Below the pieces are notes generated by a model that was not told the DNA's origin, ran no database searches, and was given only the letters and a program-made list of their open reading frames with translations. This document shows positions 54,306 to 63,328 of a stretch of 64,000 nucleotides of DNA, piece after piece (the stretch's first letter is position 1; each line of letters begins with the position of its first letter). A program made the translations under genes and the position numbers. This DNA is from Paenibacillus sp. JNUCC-31 (GTDB taxonomy: Bacteria > Bacillota > Bacilli > Paenibacillales > Paenibacillaceae). The DNA lies in assembly GCF_014844075.1 (NCBI RefSeq), contig NZ_CP062165.1, forward strand, positions 2,790,001-2,854,000, in the 5' to 3' direction.

Positions 54306-54415
54306 GTAGTATACTGCTTACAGTTACTGCACCTATTTCTAATGTACTGCTTACACTTATGACACATGGTGTAGGATCAGGTTAACAGCTCTAAATTTCA
54401 ATTGCACTTTTTTTA

Positions 54416-54441
54416 CAGACACCACTTGGGTGTCTTTTTTC
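54416..54441 (+). terminator. Terminator after the HTH/TPR-like regulator
   Basis: AGACACCACTTGGGTGTCT followed by TTTTT, about 110 bases past the stop. The rest of 54306-54762 is AT-rich and has no supported gene, apart from the direct repeat at 54312 and 54345. Confidence 0.85.
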
Positions 54442-54762
54442 ATTCAAAGCCACAGAAGCCCCTCCCAACGCATTCCTGCATCTCATTTTACTGATTATAA
54501 GATTCTGCTTTGGTTTAACCTCCACCTATTTATAATCTCTGGCCTTATTGATTGCCCTTTATGTAGCCCTCGATATCCTACACGCTCCCCTTTATATGAT
54601 TCAGCTATATCCGCAATGCTTTTGGTGTAAACGCCCTGTGTTATTTCTTCTTAATCTCACAAATACAGCATACATTACGGGTATATGTCGATATCTACGC
54701 ATCCATGTAGAGTGATTGAAGGAAGATTCGGAGTTCAGTTCTGTGCGAAAGGAGTCTTGTTG

Positions 54763-56034
54763 GTGGATATTCGCCGTAACCTGCCTTTACTGATGATCAT
54801 TTGTTTTCTGAGTCAGATGGGCGGTTTCATGATCCTGCCCATCTTTCCTTTGTTTATTGAGGAATTCGGCCTGTCCGGTTGGATGATGGGGGTTATTTTT
54901 GCACTCTTTTATGTGGGAAAGGTAATTGGCGGGGTGCCTGCTGCGGCGCTCTATCGGAAAATCGGGGGAAAACGGGCACTTATTGCCATGCTGCTGCTTC
55001 TCGCTGTCTGTATGGGCGGTTTCGCTGTATCTTCTGTCGCGCTTCTATTCGGCCTGTTGCGGCTGCTGCAAGGGCTCGCTTCGACCGGACTAACGGTGGT
55101 CGTGCGCTCCATCATCGGGGATGGGGGCAATGTCGATAACCGCGGCCTGTACAACGGTTATATCAGCAGCAGTGAGGGTGGGGGCATGGTGCTGGGTCCG
55201 GTTATTAGTGGCTGGCTTGCGCTGCACTGGCCGCTATCGGTACCTTTTTTGCTTGTTACGCTGTGTTGTCTGATGGCTGTGGGTGCGGCAATGGGGATAA
55301 GGTCCGCAACAAAGGCAGGTCTTGCATCCGGAAGTGAGCTGAGCAGTCAGGCCTCAGACGTGATTTCAACTGATGCCAAACCAACGCAAACGCCTGCCGA
55401 TTATACCATTTCTCCAGTAAACGTTACTCCTAGCCCAATCACTCCTGAACCGTCCATCGGACTTACCCGGAGGCAGCAACTGATTGGCTACGCGACGGTT
55501 CATTTTCTGGAGATGAGCGCCTATGCTGTATTTCTAACTTATTTTGCGCTGTATGCCGCTCATATCATGCACTGGGACCCGTTTGCGACCAGTCTTGCCT
55601 TTACCGTAGCCGGAATTTCCACTCTTGCGGCTGCCCCGGTCGCAGGTTATCTGTCTGATCGGATGGGGGATCGTCTGCTGCTCTGCATGTTCGGTATGCT
55701 TATGATTGGAATCGAAGTGGTGGTTTTTCTGAGCACATCTTCTTATGTGTGGGTGTACGTAGGTATGCTGATCGGCGGGGTTGGCGGTGCATGTTACATG
55801 GATTCGTTCTTTGCTCATATTGGGGATCATATCCCGGACGAGGGTAGAAGTTCCGTCATAGGTAAAATCGTCTCTGCCGCAGAGATTGGCTCGATCGTTT
55901 CCCCTCTGGTGGCTGCCTTACTTGTAGAGTATGGATCGCTGTATACCGTGTTTTTGTTCAATCTGCTTCTGGTCGCTGCCGCCATTGCCGTGCAGGCGGT
56001 GATGCGCAGCCGTTACAGATTGAAACGTGTGTAG
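54763..56034 (+). CDS. Major facilitator superfamily transporter
   Basis: The protein has 423 residues from GTG 54763, with AAAGGAG 8 bases upstream. An ATG at 54685 is in frame without a site. Twelve helices are split by a long polar loop rich in Thr, Ser and Pro (about residues 185-245). The family motif after helix 2 reads GGVPAAALYRKIGGKRALI, and a second copy LSDRMGDRLLL lies in the C-terminal half. It resembles drug-efflux MFS proteins. The substrate is unknown. Confidence 0.92.
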   Translation: MDIRRNLPLLMIICFLSQMGGFMILPIFPLFIEEFGLSGWMMGVIFALFYVGKVIGGVPAAALYRKIGGKRALIAMLLLLAVCMGGFAVSSVALLFGLLRLLQGLASTGLTVVVRSIIGDGGNVDNRGLYNGYISSSEGGGMVLGPVISGWLALHWPLSVPFLLVTLCCLMAVGAAMGIRSATKAGLASGSELSSQASDVISTDAKPTQTPADYTISPVNVTPSPITPEPSIGLTRRQQLIGYATVHFLEMSAYAVFLTYFALYAAHIMHWDPFATSLAFTVAGISTLAAAPVAGYLSDRMGDRLLLCMFGMLMIGIEVVVFLSTSSYVWVYVGMLIGGVGGACYMDSFFAHIGDHIPDEGRSSVIGKIVSAAEIGSIVSPLVAALLVEYGSLYTVFLFNLLLVAAAIAVQAVMRSRYRLKRV

Positions 56035-56044
56035 TCGCACAAGA

Positions 56045-56064
56045 CTGCCCACATCAGTGGGCAG
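56045..56064. terminator. Hairpin between convergent genes
   Basis: CTGCCCAC-ATCA-GTGGGCAG is a perfect stem with only weak T-rich sequence on the right. It is probably the MFS/NUDIX convergent terminator. Confidence 0.55.
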
Positions 56065-56071
56065 CCTCTGT

Positions 56072-56542
56072 TCATTTGTCCTTTGCAAATATAGTTGCAA
56101 TATGTAGTGCATTTTCTTCGATTTTACTTTTTAAATAAGAGTCTGTGTTCTCAGGCAATTCCGTCGGCTTGTAAAACTTCGCTTCAAGAACTTCCACCCC
56201 GTCGGGCTGCAACTCGCCTTCAAACTCCGTGCATATATAACCAATGACCACATTATAATATTCATGTCCATTCCTTAATTTCGTATATAACTCTTTCCCC
56301 GAAAAGACGCCGTATAGCACAAGTTTCTTGATCTGTATTCCAATCTCTTCCCTGACCTCTCGCCTCGCCGACTCTTCCACCGATTCGCCCAACTCCATAA
56401 ATCCACCCGGTACTCCCCAGGTATTGTCGACATGTCGAACCAACAAAATTTCACCTGATTTATTCAATATCAAAATACTCGGTCTCACCAGAATAACCGG
56501 TGCATTGCCAACCATTTCTCGAAGCGATTCAATGTAACCCAT
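56072..56542 (-). CDS. NUDIX hydrolase
   Basis: The protein has 156 residues, with GGAGGG before the ATG. The NUDIX box GGFMELGESVEESARREVREEIG fits GX5EX7REUXEEXGU exactly. It hydrolyses a nucleoside diphosphate linked to another group, as MutT-like or ADP-ribose pyrophosphatase-like enzymes do. The substrate is not evident. It stands alone. Confidence 0.94.
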   Translation of the reverse strand: MGYIESLREMVGNAPVILVRPSILILNKSGEILLVRHVDNTWGVPGGFMELGESVEESARREVREEIGIQIKKLVLYGVFSGKELYTKLRNGHEYYNVVIGYICTEFEGELQPDGVEVLEAKFYKPTELPENTDSYLKSKIEENALHIATIFAKDK

Positions 56543-56662
56543 GGGTAACCCTCCTATATTAAGTCATGATCCTGATTATAGAAGTTCAATTCATTTCCAT
56601 ATAGAGAAACAATATTCATCTTAATTTCCTATTTTAGAGCCTGTGCTTGATGAAAACACAGC

Positions 56663-56700
56663 AAAAAAACAACCCGCTCGCACATTAGTGTGCAAACGGG
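56663..56700 (-). terminator. Terminator overlapping the end of nos
   Basis: On the minus strand, CCCGTTTGCACA / TGTGCGAGCGGG forms the stem, followed by TTGTTTTTTT. The last codons of nos (Cys-Pro-Phe-Ala-His-stop) form its left arm. Confidence 0.88.
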
Positions 56701-57893
56701 CATTTCATTGGTGTATCTCCGGCCTGGGGCTGGTGATCTTCCTGTGTAGCCAGCTGTTCACTGCTTCGCAACTCAGCGCCAGATGCCACACCATCTTTCA
56801 GCCTATACGCAAGATCCTGACGAAAAAAATTGGGCTTCACAATATCATTGCGGTAGGAACGGTGAAAAATATGCGTCGTCGCTGGAGACACCGGCGGAAT
56901 CAGCCAAACCCAATCGCCTGTCAGCTCGCGCCCTGCCTTCTCTTCCCGCTGTTCAAACAAGGCAAATTGCGCTGCCGCCGTGTGGTGATCCACCATGCTG
57001 ACGCCAGCCTTCTTGAACGAATGCAGCACAGCTACATTCAGCTCTACCAGAGCCCGATCCTTCCAGAGCGTCGTTTCACTCGACGTATTCAGACCAAGGG
57101 CTGCCGCCACTGCAGGCAGTTTATTATACCGGAAGGTATCCGCCAAATTCCTTGCGCCAATCTCGGTACCCATATACCAACCGTTGAACGGTGCTGCCGG
57201 ATAGGATATGCCGCCAATCTCCAGCCGCATATCGGCAATCATCGGCACACCGTACCAGCGCATGTCCAGTTCAGCAATCTCGGGACGCTCCGGATGTTCG
57301 ATCCTCACTTCCACGATGTCTTCCTCGGGCACAGAATACCACTCCGGAGCTTGACCCTTCACCTGAATAATGAGTGGAAGCACATCATATGGCGTGCCCT
57401 CTCCTTGCCATCCAAGCGACATTGCCACCTTCGTCAACTCAACAGATGCAGGATCACCCATAATGCCTTCCGTCGTCTCATATCCGGCATAACGGATGAG
57501 TTGGTGATTCCAAATCCGCACGGGTGCTCCGTTCGGTCCATCCGGTGGAAGGATCGTTATCATCGGAATGATCTTGCCACCATTGGTGGCAGCTCTGATG
57601 TGCGTCAGCACAGCATCCACTGCCTTTCCAGCCGTATCTGCATGACGCGCATCAACGATGCGCAGTTTATCCCAGAATAGCCGCCCGATACAGCGGTTGC
57701 TGTTCCGCCATGCCATTTTACAGCCATGTTCCAGTTCATCCGCAGTGTGCACATATGTGCCTGTATGCTCAATTTCGTTCAAAACAGCAACAAGCCGGGC
57801 CTGCGCGTTTTCGCGCGTATGGCCCAGCTCTTCATAACATCTATATATAAACCGTTCAGCTTCATCCCGCAGTTCTTCCAGGTCTGTCCGCAT
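56685..57893 (-). CDS. nos: Bacterial nitric oxide synthase oxygenase domain protein
   Basis: The protein has 402 residues, with GGTGGA before the ATG. The haem Cys is at about residue 68 in [13 protein letters not shown], the substrate Glu lies in the [11 protein letters not shown] region, and the pterin/dimer region near the end reads [18 protein letters not shown]. There is no reductase domain, as usual for bacterial NOS. It makes NO from arginine using cellular reductases and protects against oxidative stress. The C-terminus runs about 40 residues past the usual core and ends MKCPFAH, an uncommon tail. It is near dps but not in an operon with it. Confidence 0.96.
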   Translation of the reverse strand: MRTDLEELRDEAERFIYRCYEELGHTRENAQARLVAVLNEIEHTGTYVHTADELEHGCKMAWRNSNRCIGRLFWDKLRIVDARHADTAGKAVDAVLTHIRAATNGGKIIPMITILPPDGPNGAPVRIWNHQLIRYAGYETTEGIMGDPASVELTKVAMSLGWQGEGTPYDVLPLIIQVKGQAPEWYSVPEEDIVEVRIEHPERPEIAELDMRWYGVPMIADMRLEIGGISYPAAPFNGWYMGTEIGARNLADTFRYNKLPAVAAALGLNTSSETTLWKDRALVELNVAVLHSFKKAGVSMVDHHTAAAQFALFEQREEKAGRELTGDWVWLIPPVSPATTHIFHRSYRNDIVKPNFFRQDLAYRLKDGVASGAELRSSEQLATQEDHQPQAGDTPMKCPFAH

Positions 57894-58020
57894 TGTTCAT
57901 TCCACCAATCTATACATCTCGAATGCCATCATTATACGGCAAGCACACCGGATTTGTAAGCGAACGGGCACTTTGTTCACGGACTCTACATATCGTTGTC
58001 AAGATGCAGGGTAACTTAGC

Positions 58021-58500
58021 TTATTTGCCCAAAAATGCGTTTAACATCCAGACCTCTTTATCCAATCCAGCAGTGAAACCGATCAACATATCTTCAGTTG
58101 CATTATCTTCAGCTTCGCCAGCTGCTTGAATACCCTGGTTAATAACACCCACCATCGCTTGCAGATCAGCAACTACGGTTTCTACCATTTTTTCAGCCGA
58201 CAACTGTCCCTGTGCTTCCTCAACAGGTGACAACCGCAGTTGTTCAGCCATCGTTGCGACCGGACGTCCACCAATGGCCAACAAACGTTCTGCGGCTTCG
58301 TCCATATTCGCCGTAGCCAAGTTATACAACTCTTCGAATTTGGCATGCAGAGTGAAGAAATGAGGACCTTTCACATACCAGTGGAAGTGGTGCAATTTGG
58401 TGTACAGTACAGACCAACCTGCGATCTGGCGGTTCAGGACCTCTTGAAGTTCAGTTGCGTGGTTTGCAAAAGTATTATTTCTAGTTTGGATTGTGCTCAT
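58021..58500 (-). CDS. dps: Dps/ferritin-like DNA protection protein
   Basis: The protein has 159 residues, with GAGAGGGG before the ATG. The four-helix fold carries the Dps ferroxidase signature LHHFHWYVKGPHFFTLHAKFEELY (about residues 36-59) and the MDEAAERLLAIGGRP helix. The dodecamer stores iron by oxidising Fe(II) with peroxide, and so protects DNA. A PerR box lies at 58571-58585, so it is peroxide-inducible together with katA. Confidence 0.95.
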   Translation of the reverse strand: MSTIQTRNNTFANHATELQEVLNRQIAGWSVLYTKLHHFHWYVKGPHFFTLHAKFEELYNLATANMDEAAERLLAIGGRPVATMAEQLRLSPVEEAQGQLSAEKMVETVVADLQAMVGVINQGIQAAGEAEDNATEDMLIGFTAGLDKEVWMLNAFLGK

Positions 58501-58570
58501 GGAATTTATCCCCTCTCGAATACGATATAGTTTTGATTTTGATCACGTAATTTAACTTGCTTCCGGTGAT

Positions 58571-58585
58571 TTAGACTTAATCTAA
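58571..58585. promoter_or_regulatory. PerR-type box upstream of dps
   Basis: TTAGACTTAATCTAA, a 7-1-7 inverted repeat with one mismatch, about 70 bases upstream of the dps start. It is within an extended palindrome ATTTAGA/TCTAAAT. The rest of 58501-58775 shows nothing further. Confidence 0.8.
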
Positions 58586-58775
58586 ATCTTGTTTTAATTA
58601 TAACACCGCCCTTATCCTTTGTGAAGGCTTTAGCCTACTCTTTCGAATGAAGATTCCATGAAGATGCCTTCATGTTTGGACAGTGTGAGAAGACTGCTTT
58701 TAACACCTCTTACACTTAGTATCTATACCTCTATTTTCGCCAGTGTACAATGACAATCCTCACGTGGTATATAAC

Positions 58776-58811
58776 AAAAAACAGCCCTGATCCTCACTGA
58801 GGATCAGGACT
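58776..58811 (-). terminator. Terminator after the HAD hydrolase gene
   Basis: AGTCCTGATCCTCAGTGAGG-type perfect stem on the minus strand, followed by TTTTT, just past the stop at 58836. Confidence 0.88.
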
Positions 58812-58835
58812 GCACCAATGCACATAGCGCTAGCT

Positions 58836-59576
58836 TTATTGTTGAATCAACTCGGATGTAAGGATACGGCCTACCTCTTCATAACTACGAGCAACATGAT
58901 GAGGCAGATGCTCTGATTCTGGCAAAGCATCACGATGGTTGAACCAAATCACTTTCCATCCGGCATCCACCGCACCAACAACATCATTGCGCCAGGAATC
59001 GCCGATATAATAACTGGAACCGGAATCCGATCCCGTCTGCCTGCTTACATGCTCAAACAATCTGCGATCCGGCTTGGCGTAACCAAGGGTACCCGATATG
59101 AAAATGCGTTCCTCGGGAATAAGACTGAGTACATCCAGCGCTTCGAGCTTCCGCTGCTGATGTTTTCCTTCTCCGTTTGTAATTAATCCCACCATATGCC
59201 CTTCTGCAAGAAGTCTTCGGATAAGTTCATATGCTCCATCAAAGGGCTGGATCTGAAACTGTCTACTCAAATACTGTGCTTGCAGTTCTTCAGCCTGCCC
59301 CTGTTGCAGGGGATTTCCAAATTCCGCCATGGTCAGCTCAAATCTGCGATGACGCATCCTTTCTACCGCTTCGGGTTCGGGTACAGCAGACAAGTCCTCT
59401 TGAGCAGACAGCCAGTCGCTATAATAACGGAAGCGATGGTATGCCTCCCCATACGGGAAATCATCTGGCAGACCAAGTACCTCCTGTAGTGCTCCTTTCA
59501 GGGGTTGCAAGTGGTCATACAAGGTATCGTCTACGTCGAAAAAGATGGCTTTAGCAGCATTTATTTTATCCATCAT
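58836..59576 (-). CDS. HAD superfamily hydrolase
   Basis: The protein has 246 residues from ATG 59576, with GGAGG 10 bases upstream. The frame opens at 59597. Motif I FFDVDDTLYD, motif II LITNGE, a Lys in GYAKPDRR and motif IV IGDSWRNDVVGA are complete, with a helical cap of type I. It is a cytosolic phosphatase, similar to YjjG or FMN/nucleotide phosphatases. The substrate is not known. It is monocistronic. Confidence 0.92.
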   Translation of the reverse strand: MMDKINAAKAIFFDVDDTLYDHLQPLKGALQEVLGLPDDFPYGEAYHRFRYYSDWLSAQEDLSAVPEPEAVERMRHRRFELTMAEFGNPLQQGQAEELQAQYLSRQFQIQPFDGAYELIRRLLAEGHMVGLITNGEGKHQQRKLEALDVLSLIPEERIFISGTLGYAKPDRRLFEHVSRQTGSDSGSSYYIGDSWRNDVVGAVDAGWKVIWFNHRDALPESEHLPHHVARSYEEVGRILTSELIQQ

Positions 59577-59717
59577 TTTTGCTTGTCCTCCTGTCATGTG
59601 CTATCCAATTGTTATTCTATTTTTAGAATAAGGCTTCTCTACATCAAAATGTTAGTGAATAAATAATTAATAAGCATGAAATTTTTGATTTCCGAATCAT
59701 TCTTTCTTGAATTATGT

Positions 59718-59735
59718 AAAGTATAATTATACTTT
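59718..59735. promoter_or_regulatory. Perfect 18-bp palindrome in the promoter of the AAA ATPase gene
   Basis: AAAGTATAATTATACTTT lies 54 bases before the TTG start, with a TATAAT hexamer at 59750-59755. It could bind an autoregulator, but it is AT-rich, so chance palindromy must be considered. Confidence 0.45.
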
Positions 59736-59788
59736 ATCAGTAAATACTGTATAATATAATTACATCAAATGAAGGTTGGTGAATATAA

Positions 59789-61234
59789 TTGAAAGATCTC
59801 ATAACCGAAGAGAGCATATTACAAGTACTCAGGGGTTTTAATAAATGGTGGGAGTCAGGGAAGGTTCAAGACGATTTTGCTAAACCAACTAAACGTTTTG
59901 CGTATTATGATGCAAAGCAAAGCTTCGAACACACAGAGATTCGTCGTCATGTCATTCTAACTGGTCCACGCCGTGTAGGGAAATCAACTATTATGTATCA
60001 AACGATCCATGATGCATTAGAAGCAGGTGTGCCTAAAAAGAATTTGTTATATGTTTCTTTTGACCACCCAATTTTAAAGATGTCTGAAATAGACAAAATT
60101 TTAAAGATTTTTATTAATAATGTTGCTGTCGATGAAAATATATATCTCTTCTTAGATGAAATTCAATATGCACATGAATGGAATGGATGGTTGAAAACCA
60201 TTTACGACACCTTCCCTACTTACCGTGTAATGGCTACAGGATCAGCGAGTCCTATTTTAAGTGAGAAGATGCCCGAGAGTGGTGTTGGAAGGTGGACTCA
60301 GATTAGGATACCCACTCTTTCATTTTATGAATATCTTGAAATTAGAGAAATTCCAGTTCCATCCATTAATGAAACCTTAGGTCCGACATCTTTGAATTCT
60401 TTAACATCAGTTGAACTAGAACAACTTATGAAAGATTTGGAGCCAATAGAAAAACACTTTCATCGCTATCTTTTGATTGGAGGATTCCCAGAGATTGCTC
60501 GGACTGACGACATAAGTTATGCACAAAGAATCATTCGAGAAGATGTAGTGGATAAAGTATTAAAAAGAGATATGGTTTCTTTATTCAATGTTAGAAATAT
60601 CGATGAGTTAGAGAGAATCTTTCTATATTTGTGCATGACTACTGGTGATATAATGGAAGCAACTACAATAGCTAGTAACATGGGTATTACACGACCGACA
60701 GTTGTGAAGTACATGGCACTCTTGGAATTAGCCAATCTTATTTATTTGAGCTACCCGGTACAAATGACGGGAAAAAAACTCTTGAACTCGAAACCGAAGG
60801 TATATTTGGCCGACCCAGCGATCCGTAATGCAGTCCTTGTTAAAGGTGAAGAAGTCCTTCAAGATCCTGATCAAATGGGGAAAATTGTAGAATCTGCGGT
60901 ATACAAACATATTAGTACTTTTTACTATAACTTCAATCCTCGAGTTGGATACTACCGAGATTCTAGCACGCAGAAGGAAATTGATATTGTCCTTATGATG
61001 CCTAGCTTTAAAATCTTAATGGAAGTAAAATATCGCGAAGATTCTCGTCTTAAGGAAACTGAGGCAATTGTAGAATGGTCAAAGAATGACAAAACAACTT
61101 CATCATTATTAATCACTAAACAAAGTGATGATTTTGGATTGTTTGGTCATACCTCAATTATGAGAATACCTGCCTTCGCATTCCTATACTTACTAGGGCA
61201 TGCAGAGAAGCACCGATACAGAAAAAAGAGTTAA
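59789..61234 (+). CDS. AAA ATPase (AAA_14/DUF4143) with PD-(D/E)xK-like C-terminus
   Basis: The protein has 481 residues from a TTG start. Walker A GPRRVGKST at 59-67, Walker B YLFLDEIQY at about 119-127 and a sensor-like TGSAS are clear. A winged-helix region (TTIASNMGITRPTVVKYMALLELANLIYLSYP) and a DUF4143 region follow. EIDIVLMMP...ILMEVKY at about 398-420 fits the D...ExK core of PD-(D/E)xK nucleases. Codon use is much more AT-rich than its neighbours, and the gene stands alone. It looks horizontally acquired. The function of the family is not established. Confidence 0.88.
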   Translation: MKDLITEESILQVLRGFNKWWESGKVQDDFAKPTKRFAYYDAKQSFEHTEIRRHVILTGPRRVGKSTIMYQTIHDALEAGVPKKNLLYVSFDHPILKMSEIDKILKIFINNVAVDENIYLFLDEIQYAHEWNGWLKTIYDTFPTYRVMATGSASPILSEKMPESGVGRWTQIRIPTLSFYEYLEIREIPVPSINETLGPTSLNSLTSVELEQLMKDLEPIEKHFHRYLLIGGFPEIARTDDISYAQRIIREDVVDKVLKRDMVSLFNVRNIDELERIFLYLCMTTGDIMEATTIASNMGITRPTVVKYMALLELANLIYLSYPVQMTGKKLLNSKPKVYLADPAIRNAVLVKGEEVLQDPDQMGKIVESAVYKHISTFYYNFNPRVGYYRDSSTQKEIDIVLMMPSFKILMEVKYREDSRLKETEAIVEWSKNDKTTSSLLITKQSDDFGLFGHTSIMRIPAFAFLYLLGHAEKHRYRKKS

Positions 61235-61318
61235 ACTTGGGAACTTAATTTATCCAAAACTCCTCATGATTTTTTAGACACAATATAAAATACGTTAGAT
61301 TTATCCTTTACTATAAAC

Positions 61319-61370
61319 AAACGATCCCCCACTACACCACTCATCGTGGCAAAAGCAGGGGATCGTTTGT
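61319..61370. terminator. Bidirectional terminator before ade
   Basis: AACGATCCCC / GGGGATCGTT forms the stem with a long loop between the AAA ATPase gene and the adenine deaminase gene that converge here. Confidence 0.75.
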
Positions 61371-61379
61371 TATGCTACA

Positions 61380-63140
61380 TCACTCCACAATCAACGGAAC
61401 AACCTTACCTGCATTCACATCAATCAGGCCGTGATCCGTAATTTTCAGAGCCGGACTTACCGCAAGAGAATGGGTACTGATGGACATGATCGGATTATAG
61501 TGCACATAACCAAGTGACAACATCGCTGCACGCAGCTCTTTCACTTGGTGTGATACGACCGCCAGCGGTTCCTCCGTCAAAATGCCACCCACAGGGAGTT
61601 CGAGATGGGACAACACTTTGCCGTCTTCCACCACACAGAAGCCACCTTGGCTCGAAATAACCGTGTTAGCTGCCAAAATCATATCTTCGCGATTACGTCC
61701 TACGACCAATAGATTATGGTTGTCGTGTGAATACGTTGTCGCAATGGCCCCACGCTTGATCGTATCTCCACCAATCAAACCATGCGCCCGATTGCCGTTC
61801 ACACCATAACGTTCAAAAGTCGCAATCTGTCCATATTCGCTTTCTTCCCAGAGCAGTTCACCATTCGCAGCCTGAACCTGTGCAATATGCTCTTCCACAA
61901 AGGTTGAACCATCCTTCACCATCATGACCCGGCAGTTGTTTAAACCCTGTTCCGATAACTGCGCTTCTGAAGCTGAATCTTCACCTTTCCCATTCACCTT
62001 TGGATCAGACAATAGGATCGCAAAATCCTCAGCTCCCAGCAGGTTTAACTGCACGCTCTTGTAAAAATGAGGCGGAAACTGTCCACTGATCCGGTCCTGC
62101 TTGTACGGTTCGTAATCGTCATAAGCTTTTCGGCCTTTTTTATAAACCTGTTCTACTGCAAGTGTATCCAAGTTGGACAGCAGTACATAATCGGCCACTT
62201 TGCCTGGGGCAATACTGCCGCGATCGGTCATTTTCATCCGGGATGCAGGGGTTGAGGTTGCAGCGTAAATCGCATCTTCCGGGCGCATACCCATCCGAAT
62301 GGCCTTACGCACGATATGATCGAGATGCCCCCGTTCCACCAGCGAGTCCGGCATAACATCGTCCGTTACGAAGCAGAAATGCTGAGCGACATCATGCTGA
62401 ATCAGGTACTCCATGACTTCTGGCGTCATCGATTTTTCCTGAATTTCAATGAACATGCCTGCCGCAATTCGAGCCTGCAAGCCCTCAATGCTCTGATGGG
62501 TATGATCGGAATCCACGCCCGCATAGATCAGTCGGTGCAGATCCAGCCCAAGCAATTTCGGTGTATGACCTTCGATCACAAGATCGGGATAGTTTTTGCG
62601 AATATGCTGAAGAATCTGATTGGTCTTGCATTCCGGATCACGGATGACGTCCACATAGTTCATGATCTCACCCAGACATATGATCTCTCCAGTAGCGAGC
62701 AGCACATCCATGTCTTCGATTTCGATTGAACCACCTGTTGTTTCCATCGGCGTCGCCGGAACGGAGCTTGGGATAGCGTAGAACATGTCCACCGTTGTCT
62801 CGCGACTGGCCGACATCATCTCCTGCACACCTTCCAGCCCAAACACATTCGCCATCTCATGCGGTTCCGCCACAATGGACGTTACTCCGCAGCGGATTAG
62901 GCCATGGGAAAAGGTTGCTGGTGTCACCATTGTACTCTCAATGTGCAGATGAATATCAATAAGGCCCGGGATCATGTAACGTCCGCGTGCATCAATCACT
63001 TCATCCGCTTCAATCATCTCCGGCCCGCCTGAACCAACATACATAAATCTGCCGTCCAGTACAGCCACGTTGTTCATTTCAAATCGTTTATAATAACTGT
63101 TATACACATGTACATTCACAATTAGTTGATCTGCACGCAT
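61380..63140 (-). CDS. ade: Adenine deaminase
   Basis: The protein has 586 residues. The amidohydrolase metal site PGLIDIHLHIESTMVTP is at about 58-74, followed by VAEPHEMANVFG, IEGHTPKL and CFVTDDV. The C-terminal TYSHDNHNLLVVG is diagnostic of bacterial adenine deaminase. It converts adenine to hypoxanthine with release of ammonia, in purine salvage. The 188-base gap to the ABC ATPase gene upstream on the same strand holds no recognised purine riboswitch. Confidence 0.95.
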   Translation of the reverse strand: MRADQLIVNVHVYNSYYKRFEMNNVAVLDGRFMYVGSGGPEMIEADEVIDARGRYMIPGLIDIHLHIESTMVTPATFSHGLIRCGVTSIVAEPHEMANVFGLEGVQEMMSASRETTVDMFYAIPSSVPATPMETTGGSIEIEDMDVLLATGEIICLGEIMNYVDVIRDPECKTNQILQHIRKNYPDLVIEGHTPKLLGLDLHRLIYAGVDSDHTHQSIEGLQARIAAGMFIEIQEKSMTPEVMEYLIQHDVAQHFCFVTDDVMPDSLVERGHLDHIVRKAIRMGMRPEDAIYAATSTPASRMKMTDRGSIAPGKVADYVLLSNLDTLAVEQVYKKGRKAYDDYEPYKQDRISGQFPPHFYKSVQLNLLGAEDFAILLSDPKVNGKGEDSASEAQLSEQGLNNCRVMMVKDGSTFVEEHIAQVQAANGELLWEESEYGQIATFERYGVNGNRAHGLIGGDTIKRGAIATTYSHDNHNLLVVGRNREDMILAANTVISSQGGFCVVEDGKVLSHLELPVGGILTEEPLAVVSHQVKELRAAMLSLGYVHYNPIMSISTHSLAVSPALKITDHGLIDVNAGKVVPLIVE

Positions 63141-63328
63141 GGGGCATAATCTCCTTCTTCATGGGCATTTTCCAGAACCAGAGCAGCCGTTTACCATTAG
63201 CCATATGGAATGGAGACAGCCATTTTGGATATGCCGCACCAATATCACGTATTTCCATTCCATAGACTGTAACGGGACCCTGGATTCAACTGAAAAAATG
63301 CCTCTTTTGCTGCTTCTGCTTCCTGCCG

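Noticed and set aside
63141..63328. Possible purine riboswitch before adenine deaminase
   Set aside because: Inverted GGAATGG/CCATTCC segments are present, but the conserved core of purine riboswitches could not be found.
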